Origin: Actinomycetota bacterium
Lineage (GTDB): Bacteria > Actinomycetota > Actinomycetes > Nanopelagicales > Nanopelagicaceae
DNA length: 50,192 nt
NCBI GenBank assembly: GCA_947490845.1
Contig: CANLHI010000005.1
Location: 1 to 50,192 of the forward strand
Direction of reading: 5' to 3'
Shown: positions 17,896-26,395 of the stretch, piece by piece
Layout of the letters: each line of letters starts with the position of its first letter
How positions within the stretch are numbered: position 1 is the first letter of the stretch
Notes under the pieces: generated by a model
Told to the model about the DNA's origin: nothing
Databases searched by the model: none
The model's input: the letters and a program-made list of their open reading frames with translations, nothing else
Position numbers and translations under genes: made by a program

Positions 17896-18170
17896 AGCGA
17901 GGCGCCGTCATCGTCGCGATCCGTCTTTGCATCCTTCCACTTCTTAAAGGCAGAGAGTGCGGACTGAAAGCTAGCCGATAGAGATTTACGTGGGGGAGTC
18001 GGAGCAATAAATCTATTCTGATCCACAAAATTTTCTAGTTCATCTAGATAAGTTGAAGGTGATGACTCGTCAAGTGAAAGTCCCTCGACCATTGATTCAA
18101 ATTCCATATTGATTAATTCGCGATCATTTGCATCATCAGCATCGTGATCGCGGTTACTTTTCTCGCTCAT
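17892..18170 (-). CDS. Small acidic hypothetical protein
   Basis: 92 residues from MSEKSNRDHDADD. The N-terminal half is acidic, followed by EGLSLDESSPSTYLDELENF and a basic proline stretch (APTPPRKSLSAS). No membrane segment or catalytic motif. I recall similar short proteins between glucokinase and plsC in Actinobacteria but no function. The frame is open 7 codons further upstream. The ATG at 18170 has a GGAG about 8 nt before it. Confidence 0.6.
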   Translation of the reverse strand: MSEKSNRDHDADDANDRELINMEFESMVEGLSLDESSPSTYLDELENFVDQNRFIAPTPPRKSLSASFQSALSAFKKWKDAKTDRDDDGASL

Positions 18171-18217
18171 CAGCCTTGCTCCATGGCTCATATTCGCACA
18201 TTGGAAGGATTTGGCGC

Positions 18218-18223
18218 TAAATT
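18218..18223 (+). promoter_or_regulatory. Putative leaderless -10 hexamer of plsC
   Basis: TAAATT, 6 nt before the ATG at 18230. Confidence 0.4.
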
Positions 18224-18229
18224 AGCGTC

Positions 18230-18984
18230 ATGAACAACCTGCCATACGGCATCTTGCGCGCGTTTCTTACGCCATTTCTTATGATTCTTTTTCGTCCCAA
18301 GGTCAAAGGGTTACGACACGTTCCAGCTTCCGGCCCTTTAATTATTGCTTCAAACCATTTCGTCCCAAGGTTAAAGGGCTAAGACACGTTCCAGCTTCCG
18401 GTCCTTTAATTATTGCTTCAAACCATCTCTCATTTAGTGATTCGATCTTTATGCCGCTAGTTGTTCCCCGCAAAGTAACTTTCTTGGCTAAGAGTGAATA
18501 TTTCACTTCACCTGGACCGAAGGGTTTATTGAAAAAGTTAACCTTTATCGCACTTGGCCAAGTTCCAGTTGACCGTTCCGGTGGGCGCAGAAGTGAAGCT
18601 GCATTGATAACAGGCTTAAAAGTTTTGGCAGAAGGCAAGTGTTTGGGTATTTATCCTGAAGGAACTCGCTCACCTGACGGGCGTTTATATAAGGGGCGCA
18701 CCGGAATCGCGCGTTTAGCAATAGAATCTGGCGCACCAATTATCCCAGTGGCAATGTTTAATACTGAGAAAATTCAACCTACTGGAACTGTTGTGCCAAA
18801 AGTTATGCGCGTTAAAATGATTTTTGGTGAACCTATGTACTTCGAGGGAGATTCCACAGATTTACAATATCTTCGCGTAGTAACAGATCAAATTATGTCT
18901 AGGATTCAAGAGATGTCTGGGCAGGAATATGTAGATACTTACGCAACCAAGGCGAAAAAATCGAGTGAAGAAGGCGAAGATTAA
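18230..18984 (+). pseudogene. plsC: 1-acyl-sn-glycerol-3-phosphate acyltransferase, frameshifted by a 68-bp duplication
   Basis: Acyltransferase that would make phosphatidic acid at the membrane. The ATG at 18230 begins MNNLPYGILRAFLTPF but stops after the first copy of a 68-bp tandem duplication (18291-18426). The second copy reads through to 18984 with the acceptor-site motif IASNHLSFSDSIF (a variant of HxxxxD: H-L-S-F-S-D), the YPEGTRSPDGRLYKGRTG block and APIIPVAMFN. Removing one copy gives an intact 228-residue PlsC. The two copies differ at four bases, all synonymous. Confidence 0.88.
18291..18426. repeat. Imperfect 68-bp tandem duplication in plsC
   Basis: Units 18291-18358 and 18359-18426 differ at four positions. 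All four are synonymous in the PlsC frame (Val GTC/GTT, Leu TTA/CTA, Arg CGA/AGA, Gly GGC/GGT). The 68-bp unit shifts the frame and creates a stop. Confidence 0.95.
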
Positions 18985-19676
18985 TTACCTTCTAGCGCCA
19001 ATCGCTTTGTGAGGTAGTTACAAGTATCGCAATCTGGTCCGGCAGCAGGTAGATCGCCTTCGATCACGCCAATCAAATCTGAGATTAGAGATTTAAATTG
19101 TGCTTGATCGCGTGTGACGTGAAGATAATGCTGAGTAACCCCAAAACCGTGTTTGCCATCTGCGGTTTGAGCAATTCCCGCTAATTTCCAAACTAACAAT
19201 CCCATAGTTGATACTGGAAATGGCTTTCCTTTATCTGGGTTTTCTAGGGCGTAGGCGTAGGCCTCAAGTTGTGGGGCATAGAACTGGGCGTTATCTCGAT
19301 CAGAATCTGAAACTTTGCAGTCGATGATTCCGACTGTTCCATCCTCATAATGCGCCAATAGATCATAAATTCCCAGAATTCTCCAACGTGTTGCCTTGCC
19401 ATCAATTTCAATCGGGGCGCTCTTTACCCACTGACCCCATTGCTTCACAACTCCGGGTGCAAGTGAAGAATCAAGATCTGGCATTGCTGCGCGATGAAAG
19501 TGTTCCTCTTGTGATGCCGATAGCGGCTTAACTAGCGGAAATTGCCCTGGCATAGTGACTTTAAACCAGTACTTAATCCATAGACATCTCTTGCAGGTGG
19601 ATAATCCAAAAGTTAGATCTGATGGCGCAATTGTGTCGCGCGCGGGTTTTTCGGGTTTTACGATCTTTGAATTCAT
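18981..19676 (-). CDS. PD-(D/E)XK nuclease-like protein with four cysteines (Cas4/RecB-nuclease type)
   Basis: 231 residues. An N-terminal Cys pair (C28, C31 in STCKRCLWIKYW) and a C-terminal pair (C216, C219 in PDCDTCNYL) flank a nuclease core: D105 in GIYDLL, D119-x-K121 in GIIDCKVS, and Q136 in APQLEAYAYAL. This is the layout of iron-sulfur RecB/AddB/Cas4 nucleases and closely resembles a PD-(D/E)XK family that I recall from candidate-phyla bacteria. No cas, helicase or recombination genes are nearby. Its ATG overlaps the lysE stop by 4 bp, so the two are co-transcribed. Biological role unknown. Confidence 0.75.
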   Translation of the reverse strand: MNSKIVKPEKPARDTIAPSDLTFGLSTCKRCLWIKYWFKVTMPGQFPLVKPLSASQEEHFHRAAMPDLDSSLAPGVVKQWGQWVKSAPIEIDGKATRWRILGIYDLLAHYEDGTVGIIDCKVSDSDRDNAQFYAPQLEAYAYALENPDKGKPFPVSTMGLLVWKLAGIAQTADGKHGFGVTQHYLHVTRDQAQFKSLISDLIGVIEGDLPAAGPDCDTCNYLTKRLALEGN

Positions 19677-20326
19677 ATGGTGATTAAATCACGCACCGCT
19701 GACGCAATGACCAACAGACCCAAGGTAATCATCACTATTCCACCGATTGACCTTAAGTTCTCTAATCGCTTCTCATCACTTGCCAGCCACGCACGCGCGG
19801 TTCCGGCAAGCAAGCCCCAAGAACCGTCTGAGATAAATGCCAATATTGAGAAGAGCGCGCCAAGTAGTAAGAGCTGTGAAGTCACGTGCCCACGTTCGAT
19901 ATCTACAAACTGTGGCAGAACTGCGGCGTAGAAAACTAACCCTTTGGGATTTAGCGCTCCAACCCAGAAACCATCGCGCACTGATCGCCAAAATGTTGGA
20001 ACGCTGCCACCTTGATTGCGCATATCTGCGGCATGAATTTTGCGAGCACGTATGGCAGAAATTCCAAGATAGACGAGGTATCCACCGCCACCCCATTGCA
20101 CAGCTGAGTAAGCCAACTCTGATCTCGAAAGTACTGGACCTAAACCAAATGCGACTAAAGATGAGAGCACAAATGCTCCGGTTACATTTCCGGCGACAGT
20201 GAAGACTGCAATTTTTCTGCCCCAAGCAATGGCTCTGGCGATAACGAATAGAACACTTGGGCCAGGTGCCAAAATAATTATCATTGCCGCGACGATGTAT
20301 TCAAAGATGCGGCTGGGGATGACCAT
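19673..20326 (-). CDS. LysE/RhtB-family exporter
   Basis: Membrane protein of 217 residues with about six hydrophobic helices. The N-terminus has PGPSVLFVIARAIAWGRK, the family signature around Pro-Gly-Pro, then NVTGAFVLSSLVAFGLG and GALNPKGLVFYAAVLPQFV. The family exports amino acids such as lysine, homoserine or threonine; the substrate here is unknown. TAGAAT sits 6 nt before its ATG. The downstream nuclease gene overlaps it by 4 bp. Confidence 0.88.
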   Translation of the reverse strand: MVIPSRIFEYIVAAMIIILAPGPSVLFVIARAIAWGRKIAVFTVAGNVTGAFVLSSLVAFGLGPVLSRSELAYSAVQWGGGGYLVYLGISAIRARKIHAADMRNQGGSVPTFWRSVRDGFWVGALNPKGLVFYAAVLPQFVDIERGHVTSQLLLLGALFSILAFISDGSWGLLAGTARAWLASDEKRLENLRSIGGIVMITLGLLVIASAVRDLITI

Positions 20327-20332
20327 GTCGGA

Positions 20333-20338
20333 ATTCTA
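20333..20338 (-). promoter_or_regulatory. Putative leaderless -10 hexamer of the lysE-nuclease operon
   Basis: TAGAAT on the minus strand, 6-nt spacer to the ATG at 20326. Confidence 0.45.
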
Positions 20339-20389
20339 CCTTGGGGAGTGCTAGCCCTAGAAAAGTGCGAGATTTAAGCGAAATGTGAA

Positions 20390-20710
20390 TTAATTATGTT
20401 CGCCATCGCAAAGTTTTCGACCCTCTTCATCTTCTTCCAAATGTGAACAGGCGATGCTTCCATGCTCGAAGGCGGCGTCGCCGTAATGTTTGCGAAATGC
20501 TAGAGCCAGCAGTACACGTATATTCGTATCTGGATCAGATTTAATATTGAAGGCTCTAGCTGTACGGCTGACCGTATTCTCAATTACTTTTTCAGAATGT
20601 GAAGTTCGGCGGGCGATCGCTGAATTAGTTTTACCTTCACAAAGCAGTCCTAAGACTAATTTTTCAAAAGGATTAAGTTCGCGTGTGTTAAGAATTCTCT
20701 CTGGTGCCAC
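20390..20710 (-). CDS. Stand-alone LuxR-type helix-turn-helix regulator
   Basis: 106 residues made of one LuxR/GerE-type DNA-binding domain (LNPFEKLVLGLLCEGKTNSA, then VIENTVSRTARAFNI) and a short tail with Cys and acidic residues (ACSHLEEDEEGRKLC). No receiver or sensor domain. GTG start at 20710 is supported by GGAGAGG about 7 nt upstream, and an in-frame TGA lies just further up. Its target is unknown. Divergent orientation to the enoyl-CoA hydratase operon makes that operon a candidate. Confidence 0.8.
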   Translation of the reverse strand: MAPERILNTRELNPFEKLVLGLLCEGKTNSAIARRTSHSEKVIENTVSRTARAFNIKSDPDTNIRVLLALAFRKHYGDAAFEHGSIACSHLEEDEEGRKLCDGEHN

Positions 20711-20730
20711 GTTGGCCTCTCCGCCACTCC

Positions 20731-20759
20731 CATAGTGCTCCTTTCATTGTGCTCCTTTC
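20731..20759. repeat. 14-bp tandem duplication between the luxR-type gene and the hydratase gene
   Basis: catagtgctcctttc at 20731 recurs 14 bp later as cattgtgctcctttc, with one mismatch. On the minus strand it makes two AAGGAGCAC-x-ATG blocks, but neither ATG is in frame with the regulator. Confidence 0.7.
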
Positions 20760-20778
20760 CTGAGAGGCTACCAACCAG

Positions 20779-20784
20779 TACGCT
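20779..20784 (+). promoter_or_regulatory. Putative leaderless -10 hexamer of the hydratase operon
   Basis: TACGCT, 6 nt before the ATG at 20791. Confidence 0.45.
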
Positions 20785-20790
20785 GCGCCA

Positions 20791-21537
20791 ATGGCCGAAA
20801 TCATCAGCCGCCGCGAAGGCGAAGTTCAGATACTGACATTTAACCGTCCCACGAAAATGAATGCGCTTACTCGCGAGATGTATGCCGGTCTTGCAACTGG
20901 TTTAAATGAGGCTGCCGGCGACTTCGCAGTCAGAGCAGTGGTACTGACCAGTGAAGGTGATCATTTCACCGCCGGTAATGACATCGCAGATTTCTTAGCA
21001 AACCCACCAACTGGTCAAGATAGCGATGTCGCTCGCTTTCTTGGCTCACTCCTCGAATTTCCCAAGCCGTTAATTGCCGCCGTCAAAGGAAATGCCGTTG
21101 GTGTCGGAACGACAATGCTCTTGCATTGCGACGTTGTTATCGCTTCACCCAGTGCAAAATTCTCGATGCCATTTGCATCCCTGGGCTTAGTCCCTGAGGC
21201 AGGCTCAAGCTATCTATTTCCTCTTTTAGTCGGGTATCAAAGGGCTGCCAAAATTTTCTTCACCGGGGAAAGTTTTGACGCCGAAAGTGCGCAAGCCATG
21301 GGGCTAGTTGCATCGATTGCAGCAGACCCACTTACCGAGGCGCTAGATATAGCGAATCAAATTGCAAAAAATCCACCACAAGCGATGATAAATACCAAAG
21401 CGTTATTAAAGGCAAGCAAGCACGATGCAGTCGCAGCGGTCATGAAAGCAGAGTTTGAACTCTTCTCACTTGCTCTGCAATCAGATGAAGCGATGGAAGC
21501 ATTTATGAACTTTATGGCAAAGAAAGGGAAGCAATGA
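20791..21537 (+). CDS. Enoyl-CoA hydratase/isomerase family protein
   Basis: Single-domain crotonase of 248 residues acting on acyl-CoA double bonds. The oxyanion-hole stretch is HFTAGNDIADF plus GNAVGVGTTMLLHCD, and the catalytic acid region is SLGLVPEAGSSYL. It is co-transcribed with the SDR gene through a 4-bp ATGA overlap, so the two probably act in one acyl-CoA pathway (inference). The exact substrate is not deducible. Confidence 0.9.
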   Translation: MAEIISRREGEVQILTFNRPTKMNALTREMYAGLATGLNEAAGDFAVRAVVLTSEGDHFTAGNDIADFLANPPTGQDSDVARFLGSLLEFPKPLIAAVKGNAVGVGTTMLLHCDVVIASPSAKFSMPFASLGLVPEAGSSYLFPLLVGYQRAAKIFFTGESFDAESAQAMGLVASIAADPLTEALDIANQIAKNPPQAMINTKALLKASKHDAVAAVMKAEFELFSLALQSDEAMEAFMNFMAKKGKQ

Positions 21538-22376
21538 CAATCACCGGAGACCTATCAGGCAAGAAGATATTTATCACGGGCGGATCTCGTGGCATTGGCT
21601 TAGCGATCGCGCTCCGCGCAGCGCGCGACGGTGCCTCTGTTGCTATTGCTGCAAAGACATCTGATCCGAATCCAAAGCTGCCCGGCACGATTCATTCGGC
21701 GGCTGAAGAAATTCGTGCAGCCGGTGGCACAGCGCTACCGATCCAATGTGACTTACGTGATGAAGCACAAATCGCTGCTGCCGTATCGCAAGCCGCTGAA
21801 ACCTTCGGTGGCATCGACATATTGATCAATAACGCCAGCGCAATCAACTTAACGCCAACAGAGGCAACGCCTGCTAAGCGCTTTGACTTAATGTTTGATG
21901 TAAATGTGCGCGGTACTTTTCTTACATCTCAAGCGGCAATCCCGCACTTGCGCTCATCGGCTGAAGCTGGACGCAACCCCCATATTTTGAACTTATCGCC
22001 CCCGCTTTCAATGAAGGCTAAATGGTTCCAACATCACGTTGCCTACACGATGGCGAAGTATGGAATGTCTATGTGTGTTCTGGGAATGTCGGAGGAATTT
22101 AGAAAGACTGGGATTGCGGTAAATGCGCTCTGGCCACGTACCGCAATTGACACTGCGGCGCTACAAATGATTCCAGGAATTGATACCGCAACATGTCGCA
22201 CACCGGAAATTTTGGCAGATGCCGCATATGTAATTTTGAATCGTGCTTCTAATGATTGCACTGGAAACTTCTTCGTTGACGATGAAGTGTTGGCATCAGT
22301 TGGCGTCACAGATCTAGAAAAGTATTCTGTGGTCCCCGGAACGACGGATTTCCTTCTTGACTTCTTCCTCGATTAA
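21534..22376 (+). CDS. Short-chain dehydrogenase/reductase, HSDL2-like
   Basis: 280-residue SDR with the cofactor motif ITGGSRGIGLAIALRAA, the NNASAIN motif, and the catalytic Tyr-x3-Lys in HVAYTMAKYGMS. The insert TSDPNPKLPGTIHSAAEEI is characteristic of HSDL2-type SDRs linked to fatty-acid metabolism, which fits the upstream enoyl-CoA hydratase. It starts inside the hydratase stop (ATGA), and the GNAT gene begins 20 bp before its end. Confidence 0.9.
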   Translation: MTITGDLSGKKIFITGGSRGIGLAIALRAARDGASVAIAAKTSDPNPKLPGTIHSAAEEIRAAGGTALPIQCDLRDEAQIAAAVSQAAETFGGIDILINNASAINLTPTEATPAKRFDLMFDVNVRGTFLTSQAAIPHLRSSAEAGRNPHILNLSPPLSMKAKWFQHHVAYTMAKYGMSMCVLGMSEEFRKTGIAVNALWPRTAIDTAALQMIPGIDTATCRTPEILADAAYVILNRASNDCTGNFFVDDEVLASVGVTDLEKYSVVPGTTDFLLDFFLD

Positions 22377-23052
22377 TAATTACCGCGAAGTTCTAAATCT
22401 ACTTAAAAACCGACCGAGTGATCTAGAGACTTTTACAACCTATGCTCCTGAGCAGCGGTTTATTACGGCTCATGTAGGTGATGAGAATTTAAGTTTTTCA
22501 GTTGCCGATGAAGACGGATCCATCTTTGCTATGGCACTTGGCGAAGATCCAGTAATTCTTCCTTGCGACCGGCTGTCTACAACACTAAATGTAAAAGTAG
22601 ATCTCACAAAATATGTGCATCGAGTAAATTGGGATTTCTATTCAATAGATACCGACTCTTTTATTTCAGGTAAGCAAGCTGAGATTTGCATAGATGAGTC
22701 AGAGATTACAGATCTACTAAAGGGGCATGCTAGAAAATCATCGGTATGGCCAGGCAACGATGAAGTTATTTTGTGGGGTGGTAAGAGAATCGACGGCCAG
22801 CTCGTCTCTGTCGGCGCTTTAGTTCAGTGGCGCACAGGACAGGTAATGTTCGCATCGATTGCAACACATACTGATTACCGAGGCAAAGGTTTGGCTCAAG
22901 AGTTGGTGAGAGAAATGTTGACATCAGTTGCAGCGCAAGGGATTTCACACGTTGGATTAGGGGTATTTGCATTAAACGCTAGCGCTAAGCGTGCGTATGA
23001 AAAGGTTGGATTCAATTTAGTAAATGAGTTCAGTTCTTACGCAATTAGATAG
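22357..23052 (+). CDS. GNAT-family N-acetyltransferase
   Basis: 231 residues. The C-terminal part is a GNAT fold with the acetyl-CoA loop THTDYRGKGLAQELVREML and the NASAKRAYEKVGF motif. The N-terminal half (about 130 residues) is not recognised. The only upstream start is TTG at 22357, which overlaps the SDR gene by 20 bp. A later start is possible. Substrate unknown. Confidence 0.78.
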   Translation: MTSSSINNYREVLNLLKNRPSDLETFTTYAPEQRFITAHVGDENLSFSVADEDGSIFAMALGEDPVILPCDRLSTTLNVKVDLTKYVHRVNWDFYSIDTDSFISGKQAEICIDESEITDLLKGHARKSSVWPGNDEVILWGGKRIDGQLVSVGALVQWRTGQVMFASIATHTDYRGKGLAQELVREMLTSVAAQGISHVGLGVFALNASAKRAYEKVGFNLVNEFSSYAIR

Positions 23053-23054
23053 AC

Positions 23055-24590
23055 TTGGGTAACTCTTTTTTATCAAACCGATTGGAATTAATTTTGAACC
23101 TAGAATTAAATGGAACAAATGTCATTTCTGAGTCAGAGCGATCCGGAAAGGCATCATCGCTCTTCTGGCCCTGGTGTGGAGCAAATGTATCTCTCCTAGC
23201 GCTTTCATATGGTTCATTTTTTCTTGGATTTGGAATCTCATTCTGGCAAGCAACAGCGGCGGCCTTTATCGGCACGATACTTTCATTTCTTTTAGTTGGC
23301 TTTAGTTCACTTGCAGGAAAGCGATCTTGGCAAGCAACAGCGGCGGCCTTTATCGGCACGATACTTTCATTTCTTTTAGTTGGCTTTAGTTCACTTGCAG
23401 GAAAGCGATCTAACGCTCCGACTATGGTGCTATCGCGTGCCACCTTTGGAATCAAGGGAAATATTGTTCCTGGATTTCTCTCATATCTAATATTTGTTGG
23501 TTGGGAAACTGTCTTGGTTTCCTTGGCAACGCTAGCCACCGGAACGATCTTGGTGCGATTAGGCGATATCGATCGTGATTTGGCGATGGTGCTAGGTTTT
23601 GTTATAGCTGCTGCTCTGACAATTTACGGGGGAGTACTTGGTCATGGCGTGATCATGCGCTTACAAAAATATCTAACGATCGTTACCGTCATGGCAACGA
23701 TTCTTTATATTGTTTTGACCGTTGCTTCCGTTAATTGGAGCGCAGTCTCTGCGATTCCTGCAGGAAACTTACAAGGATTTATTGGCGCATTGATATTTGG
23801 AATTACAGGTATTGGACTGGGCTGGGTAAATTCGGCAGCAGATTATTCACGGTACCTGCCACGCACAACATCTAGTCGCTCAGTTATCGGTTGGACTGTC
23901 TTAGGCGCCTCGATTGTTCCGATAGGTCTAGTTACATATGGCGCTTTGCTGGCTGGCAGTGATCCTAAGTTGGCGGAGGCAATAGCCATGGATCCGATCG
24001 GTGCACTCACAACTTTGCTTCCAACTTGGTATTTAGCAATCTTTGCCCTAATCGCAATTCTAGGTTTAGTAGGTGGTGCGATTCTGGATCTGTATTCATC
24101 AGGTTTAACTCTGATATCTGTTGGACTTCCAATCAAGCGCCACATAGCTGCCAGCATTGATGGTGCAATCATGCTAGCCGGAACCATTTACATAGTCTGG
24201 GTAGCAGATAACTTCTTCTATCCGTTCCAGGGGTTCTTGATAACTCTCGGTGTGCCTATCGCAACCTGGTCAGCGATTTTTGTTACTGATGTGTTGTTGC
24301 GTCGCAAGCCATTTGTTGAATCAGACCTTTTCTCTGCCACCGGTCGCTATGGCATTTGGAATTGGCGCCCTTTAATGATCATGGCTATTGGTTCTATTGT
24401 TGGCTGGGGATTTGTTACCAATACATTTGCTAGTTGGTTATCTTGGCAGGGCTACTTACTATTCTTAATTGGCGGCAAAGAGGGACCTTGGGCTTTTGCC
24501 AACGTTGGGGTGCTTTTTGCTCTGGCTATTGGTTCGATCGGGCACTTTTTATTCTCGCGCTCTACTATCGCAAAGCAAGAGAGCGTTTAA
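23055..24590 (+). CDS. NCS1-family purine/cytosine permease
   Basis: Polytopic membrane transporter, 511 residues as read and 483 without an in-frame duplication. The N-terminal WPWCGANVSLLALSYGSF helix, RATFGIKGNIVPG and AADYSRYLPRTTS match the NCS1 nucleobase-cation symporter family (CodB/cytosine permease-like). Substrate is probably a nucleobase or related compound, not certain. The first start is TTG at 23055, two bases after the GNAT stop; TTG at 23094 is an alternative. It overlaps the convergent nhaA by 26 bp. Confidence 0.85.
   Translation: MGNSFLSNRLELILNLELNGTNVISESERSGKASSLFWPWCGANVSLLALSYGSFFLGFGISFWQATAAAFIGTILSFLLVGFSSLAGKRSWQATAAAFIGTILSFLLVGFSSLAGKRSNAPTMVLSRATFGIKGNIVPGFLSYLIFVGWETVLVSLATLATGTILVRLGDIDRDLAMVLGFVIAAALTIYGGVLGHGVIMRLQKYLTIVTVMATILYIVLTVASVNWSAVSAIPAGNLQGFIGALIFGITGIGLGWVNSAADYSRYLPRTTSSRSVIGWTVLGASIVPIGLVTYGALLAGSDPKLAEAIAMDPIGALTTLLPTWYLAIFALIAILGLVGGAILDLYSSGLTLISVGLPIKRHIAASIDGAIMLAGTIYIVWVADNFFYPFQGFLITLGVPIATWSAIFVTDVLLRRKPFVESDLFSATGRYGIWNWRPLMIMAIGSIVGWGFVTNTFASWLSWQGYLLFLIGGKEGPWAFANVGVLFALAIGSIGHFLFSRSTIAKQESV
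23244..23411. repeat. Perfect 84-bp tandem duplication inside the NCS1 permease gene
   Basis: Units 23244-23327 and 23328-23411 are identical and in frame, adding 28 residues that would duplicate an entire transmembrane helix (WQATAAAFIGTILSFLLVG). Confidence 0.95.
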
Positions 24591-25374
24591 GCCAGAGATA
24601 ACCAATTAGCCCTGAGATAAGCGCAGAAATTATTAGACCGGCCTTAACATCGCCTTGAATTATTTCACTTTCTATTGCTACCTCTGAAATAACTAGGGCA
24701 ACGGTGAGACCCATGCCAGCCAAAGCGCCGACACCTGCAATTTCGGTAAAGCGAAGATCCTTTGGCAAGGATGCGAGGCTTATCTTTATTGCAATCCAGG
24801 CAAATAAAGTTATCCCAATAATCTTTCCAATAATGCGCGCTGCGATAAGAGATGTTGCAGTGGATGAAGTTAGCGAATCGACTGAGATTCCTTGGGATAA
24901 CTTGGAGATTACATAGACGGGGATAACAAAAAAAGTACATATTGGTGAAAGGAAACCAATAACTTTAGAGACTGGGAATTTCGGGATTAGCGCCAAGGCG
25001 GCTCCAACTGCTGCAGCACCTAGAGTCGAAGCGCTATGGATCAGATCTAACTTATCGCCATAGAAGATGGCCAGAACAATTAGTGAGAAGAGATCATCTG
25101 CAACTGCCAGCGTTAGAAGAAATATCCTGGCTGCCGGATTTGCAGCTTTACCGAGAAGAGCAAAGACTCCAAGTGCTAGTGCAAGATCGGTGGGCATTGC
25201 AGTTGCCCAGGCTGGACTTCCTGGGTTGAGCGCTAAAAATATTACGGCGGGCACAATCATGCCGCCAAGAGCTGCAAAGGTAGGCAGAACAATCTGCTTA
25301 GGATGGCTGAGCGTCGATGTTATCTCTAACCCGATAAAGAGAAAGAAAACTGCGATCAAGAGATCAAGGAACAT
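24565..25374 (-). CDS. nhaA: NhaA-type Na+/H+ antiporter, N-terminally truncated
   Basis: 269 residues aligning to NhaA from LLIAVFFLFIGLEI onward, with the Asp of MPTDLALALGVFALLG and the double Asp of LAVADDLFSLIVLAIFY that carry cation and proton exchange. The usual first 60-65 residues (first helix and beta-hairpin) are absent. No in-frame start exists between 25374 and the glnA stop at 25443, where a hairpin lies. It is either a true truncation, probably non-functional, or a misassembly at this junction. Confidence 0.8.
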   Translation of the reverse strand: MFLDLLIAVFFLFIGLEITSTLSHPKQIVLPTFAALGGMIVPAVIFLALNPGSPAWATAMPTDLALALGVFALLGKAANPAARIFLLTLAVADDLFSLIVLAIFYGDKLDLIHSASTLGAAAVGAALALIPKFPVSKVIGFLSPICTFFVIPVYVISKLSQGISVDSLTSSTATSLIAARIIGKIIGITLFAWIAIKISLASLPKDLRFTEIAGVGALAGMGLTVALVISEVAIESEIIQGDVKAGLIISALISGLIGYLWLKRSLALR

Positions 25375-25401
25375 GTTGGTAAGAGTACAAGAAATACGAG
25401 A

Positions 25402-25430
25402 GGCCCCGCCGATTTGTCGACGAGGCCTTT
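25402..25430 (-). terminator. Imperfect hairpin downstream of glnA
   Basis: AGGCC at one end pairs with GGCCT at the other, with two inner CG/CG pairs separated by mismatches and a 6-nt loop. It lies just past the glnA stop. There is no strong U-tract, so the terminator assignment is tentative. Confidence 0.4.
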
Positions 25431-25803
25431 CGTAAATTCGATTTAGATATCGAAATAGAGTTCGAACTCTGCTGGATGTGGACGCAAGCGAACGTAATCA
25501 ACTTCGTTCTTTCGCTTCCATTCGATCCATGTTGAGATGAGGTCTTCTGTGAAGACTCCACCCTTTGTAAGGAATTCGTGATCCTTCTCGAGGCTATCAA
25601 GAACAGCATCAAGTGATCCTGGAACTTGTGGGATAGCGGCAGCTTCTGCGCCTTCGAGTTCGTAGAGATCCTTATCAACTGGGGCAGGTGGTTCGATCTT
25701 ATTTACGATTCCATCGATACCGGCCATAAGCATTGCAGCGAATGCTAGGTATGGGTTTGATGATGGATCAGGGCAACGGAACTCAATTCGTTTCGCCTTT
25801 GGT

Positions 25804-26047
25804 GATGAACCAGTAATTGGAATACGGATACAAGCAGAACGGTTACGCGCTGAGTAAACAAGGTTTACTGGAGCTTCATAACCTGGAACTAAGCGACGGT
25901 ATGAGTTGACAGTTGGGTTAGTAAAGATGAACCAGTAATTGGAATACGGATACACGCCGAACGGTTACGCGCTGAGTAAACAAGGTTTACTGGAGCTTCA
26001 TAACCTGGAACTAAGCGACGGTATGAGTTGACAGTTGGGTTAGTAAA
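25804..26047. repeat. 122-bp tandem duplication in glnA
   Basis: Units 25804-25925 and 25926-26047 differ at two bases. On the coding strand these are TCT/TCG (Ser) and GCT/GCG (Ala), both synonymous. The unit length shifts the frame. Confidence 0.95.
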
Positions 26048-26333
26048 TGCCAGAAGTGATGGAGCGTGCTTTAAGAGTCCGCCGATATACCAACGTGCCA
26101 TATCGGAGAGATCTCCATATGTTCCTGCTTCGAAGAACAGTGGCTTGCCATCTTTCCAAAGTGATTGGTGGACGTGCATACCTGATCCGTTATCTCCGAA
26201 GAGTGGCTTTGGCATAAATGTCGCTGTCTTGCCGCCTTCCCAGGCAACGTTGCGAATGATGTATTTAAACTTCATCAATTCATCACCAGCGCTTAGGATG
26301 TCTGTAAAGCGGTAGTTAATTTCCATCTGTCCT

Positions 26334-26395
26334 GCAGTACCAACTTCGTGGTGAGAGCGCTCCAGCAGTACCAACCTCGTGGTGTGAGCGCTCAA
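26334..26395. repeat. 31-bp tandem duplication in glnA
   Basis: Units 26334-26364 and 26365-26395 encode [10 protein letters not shown] twice. Differences within those codons are TCT/TCA and GAA/GAG, both synonymous, with one further mismatch at the junction. The duplication shifts the frame. Confidence 0.9.
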
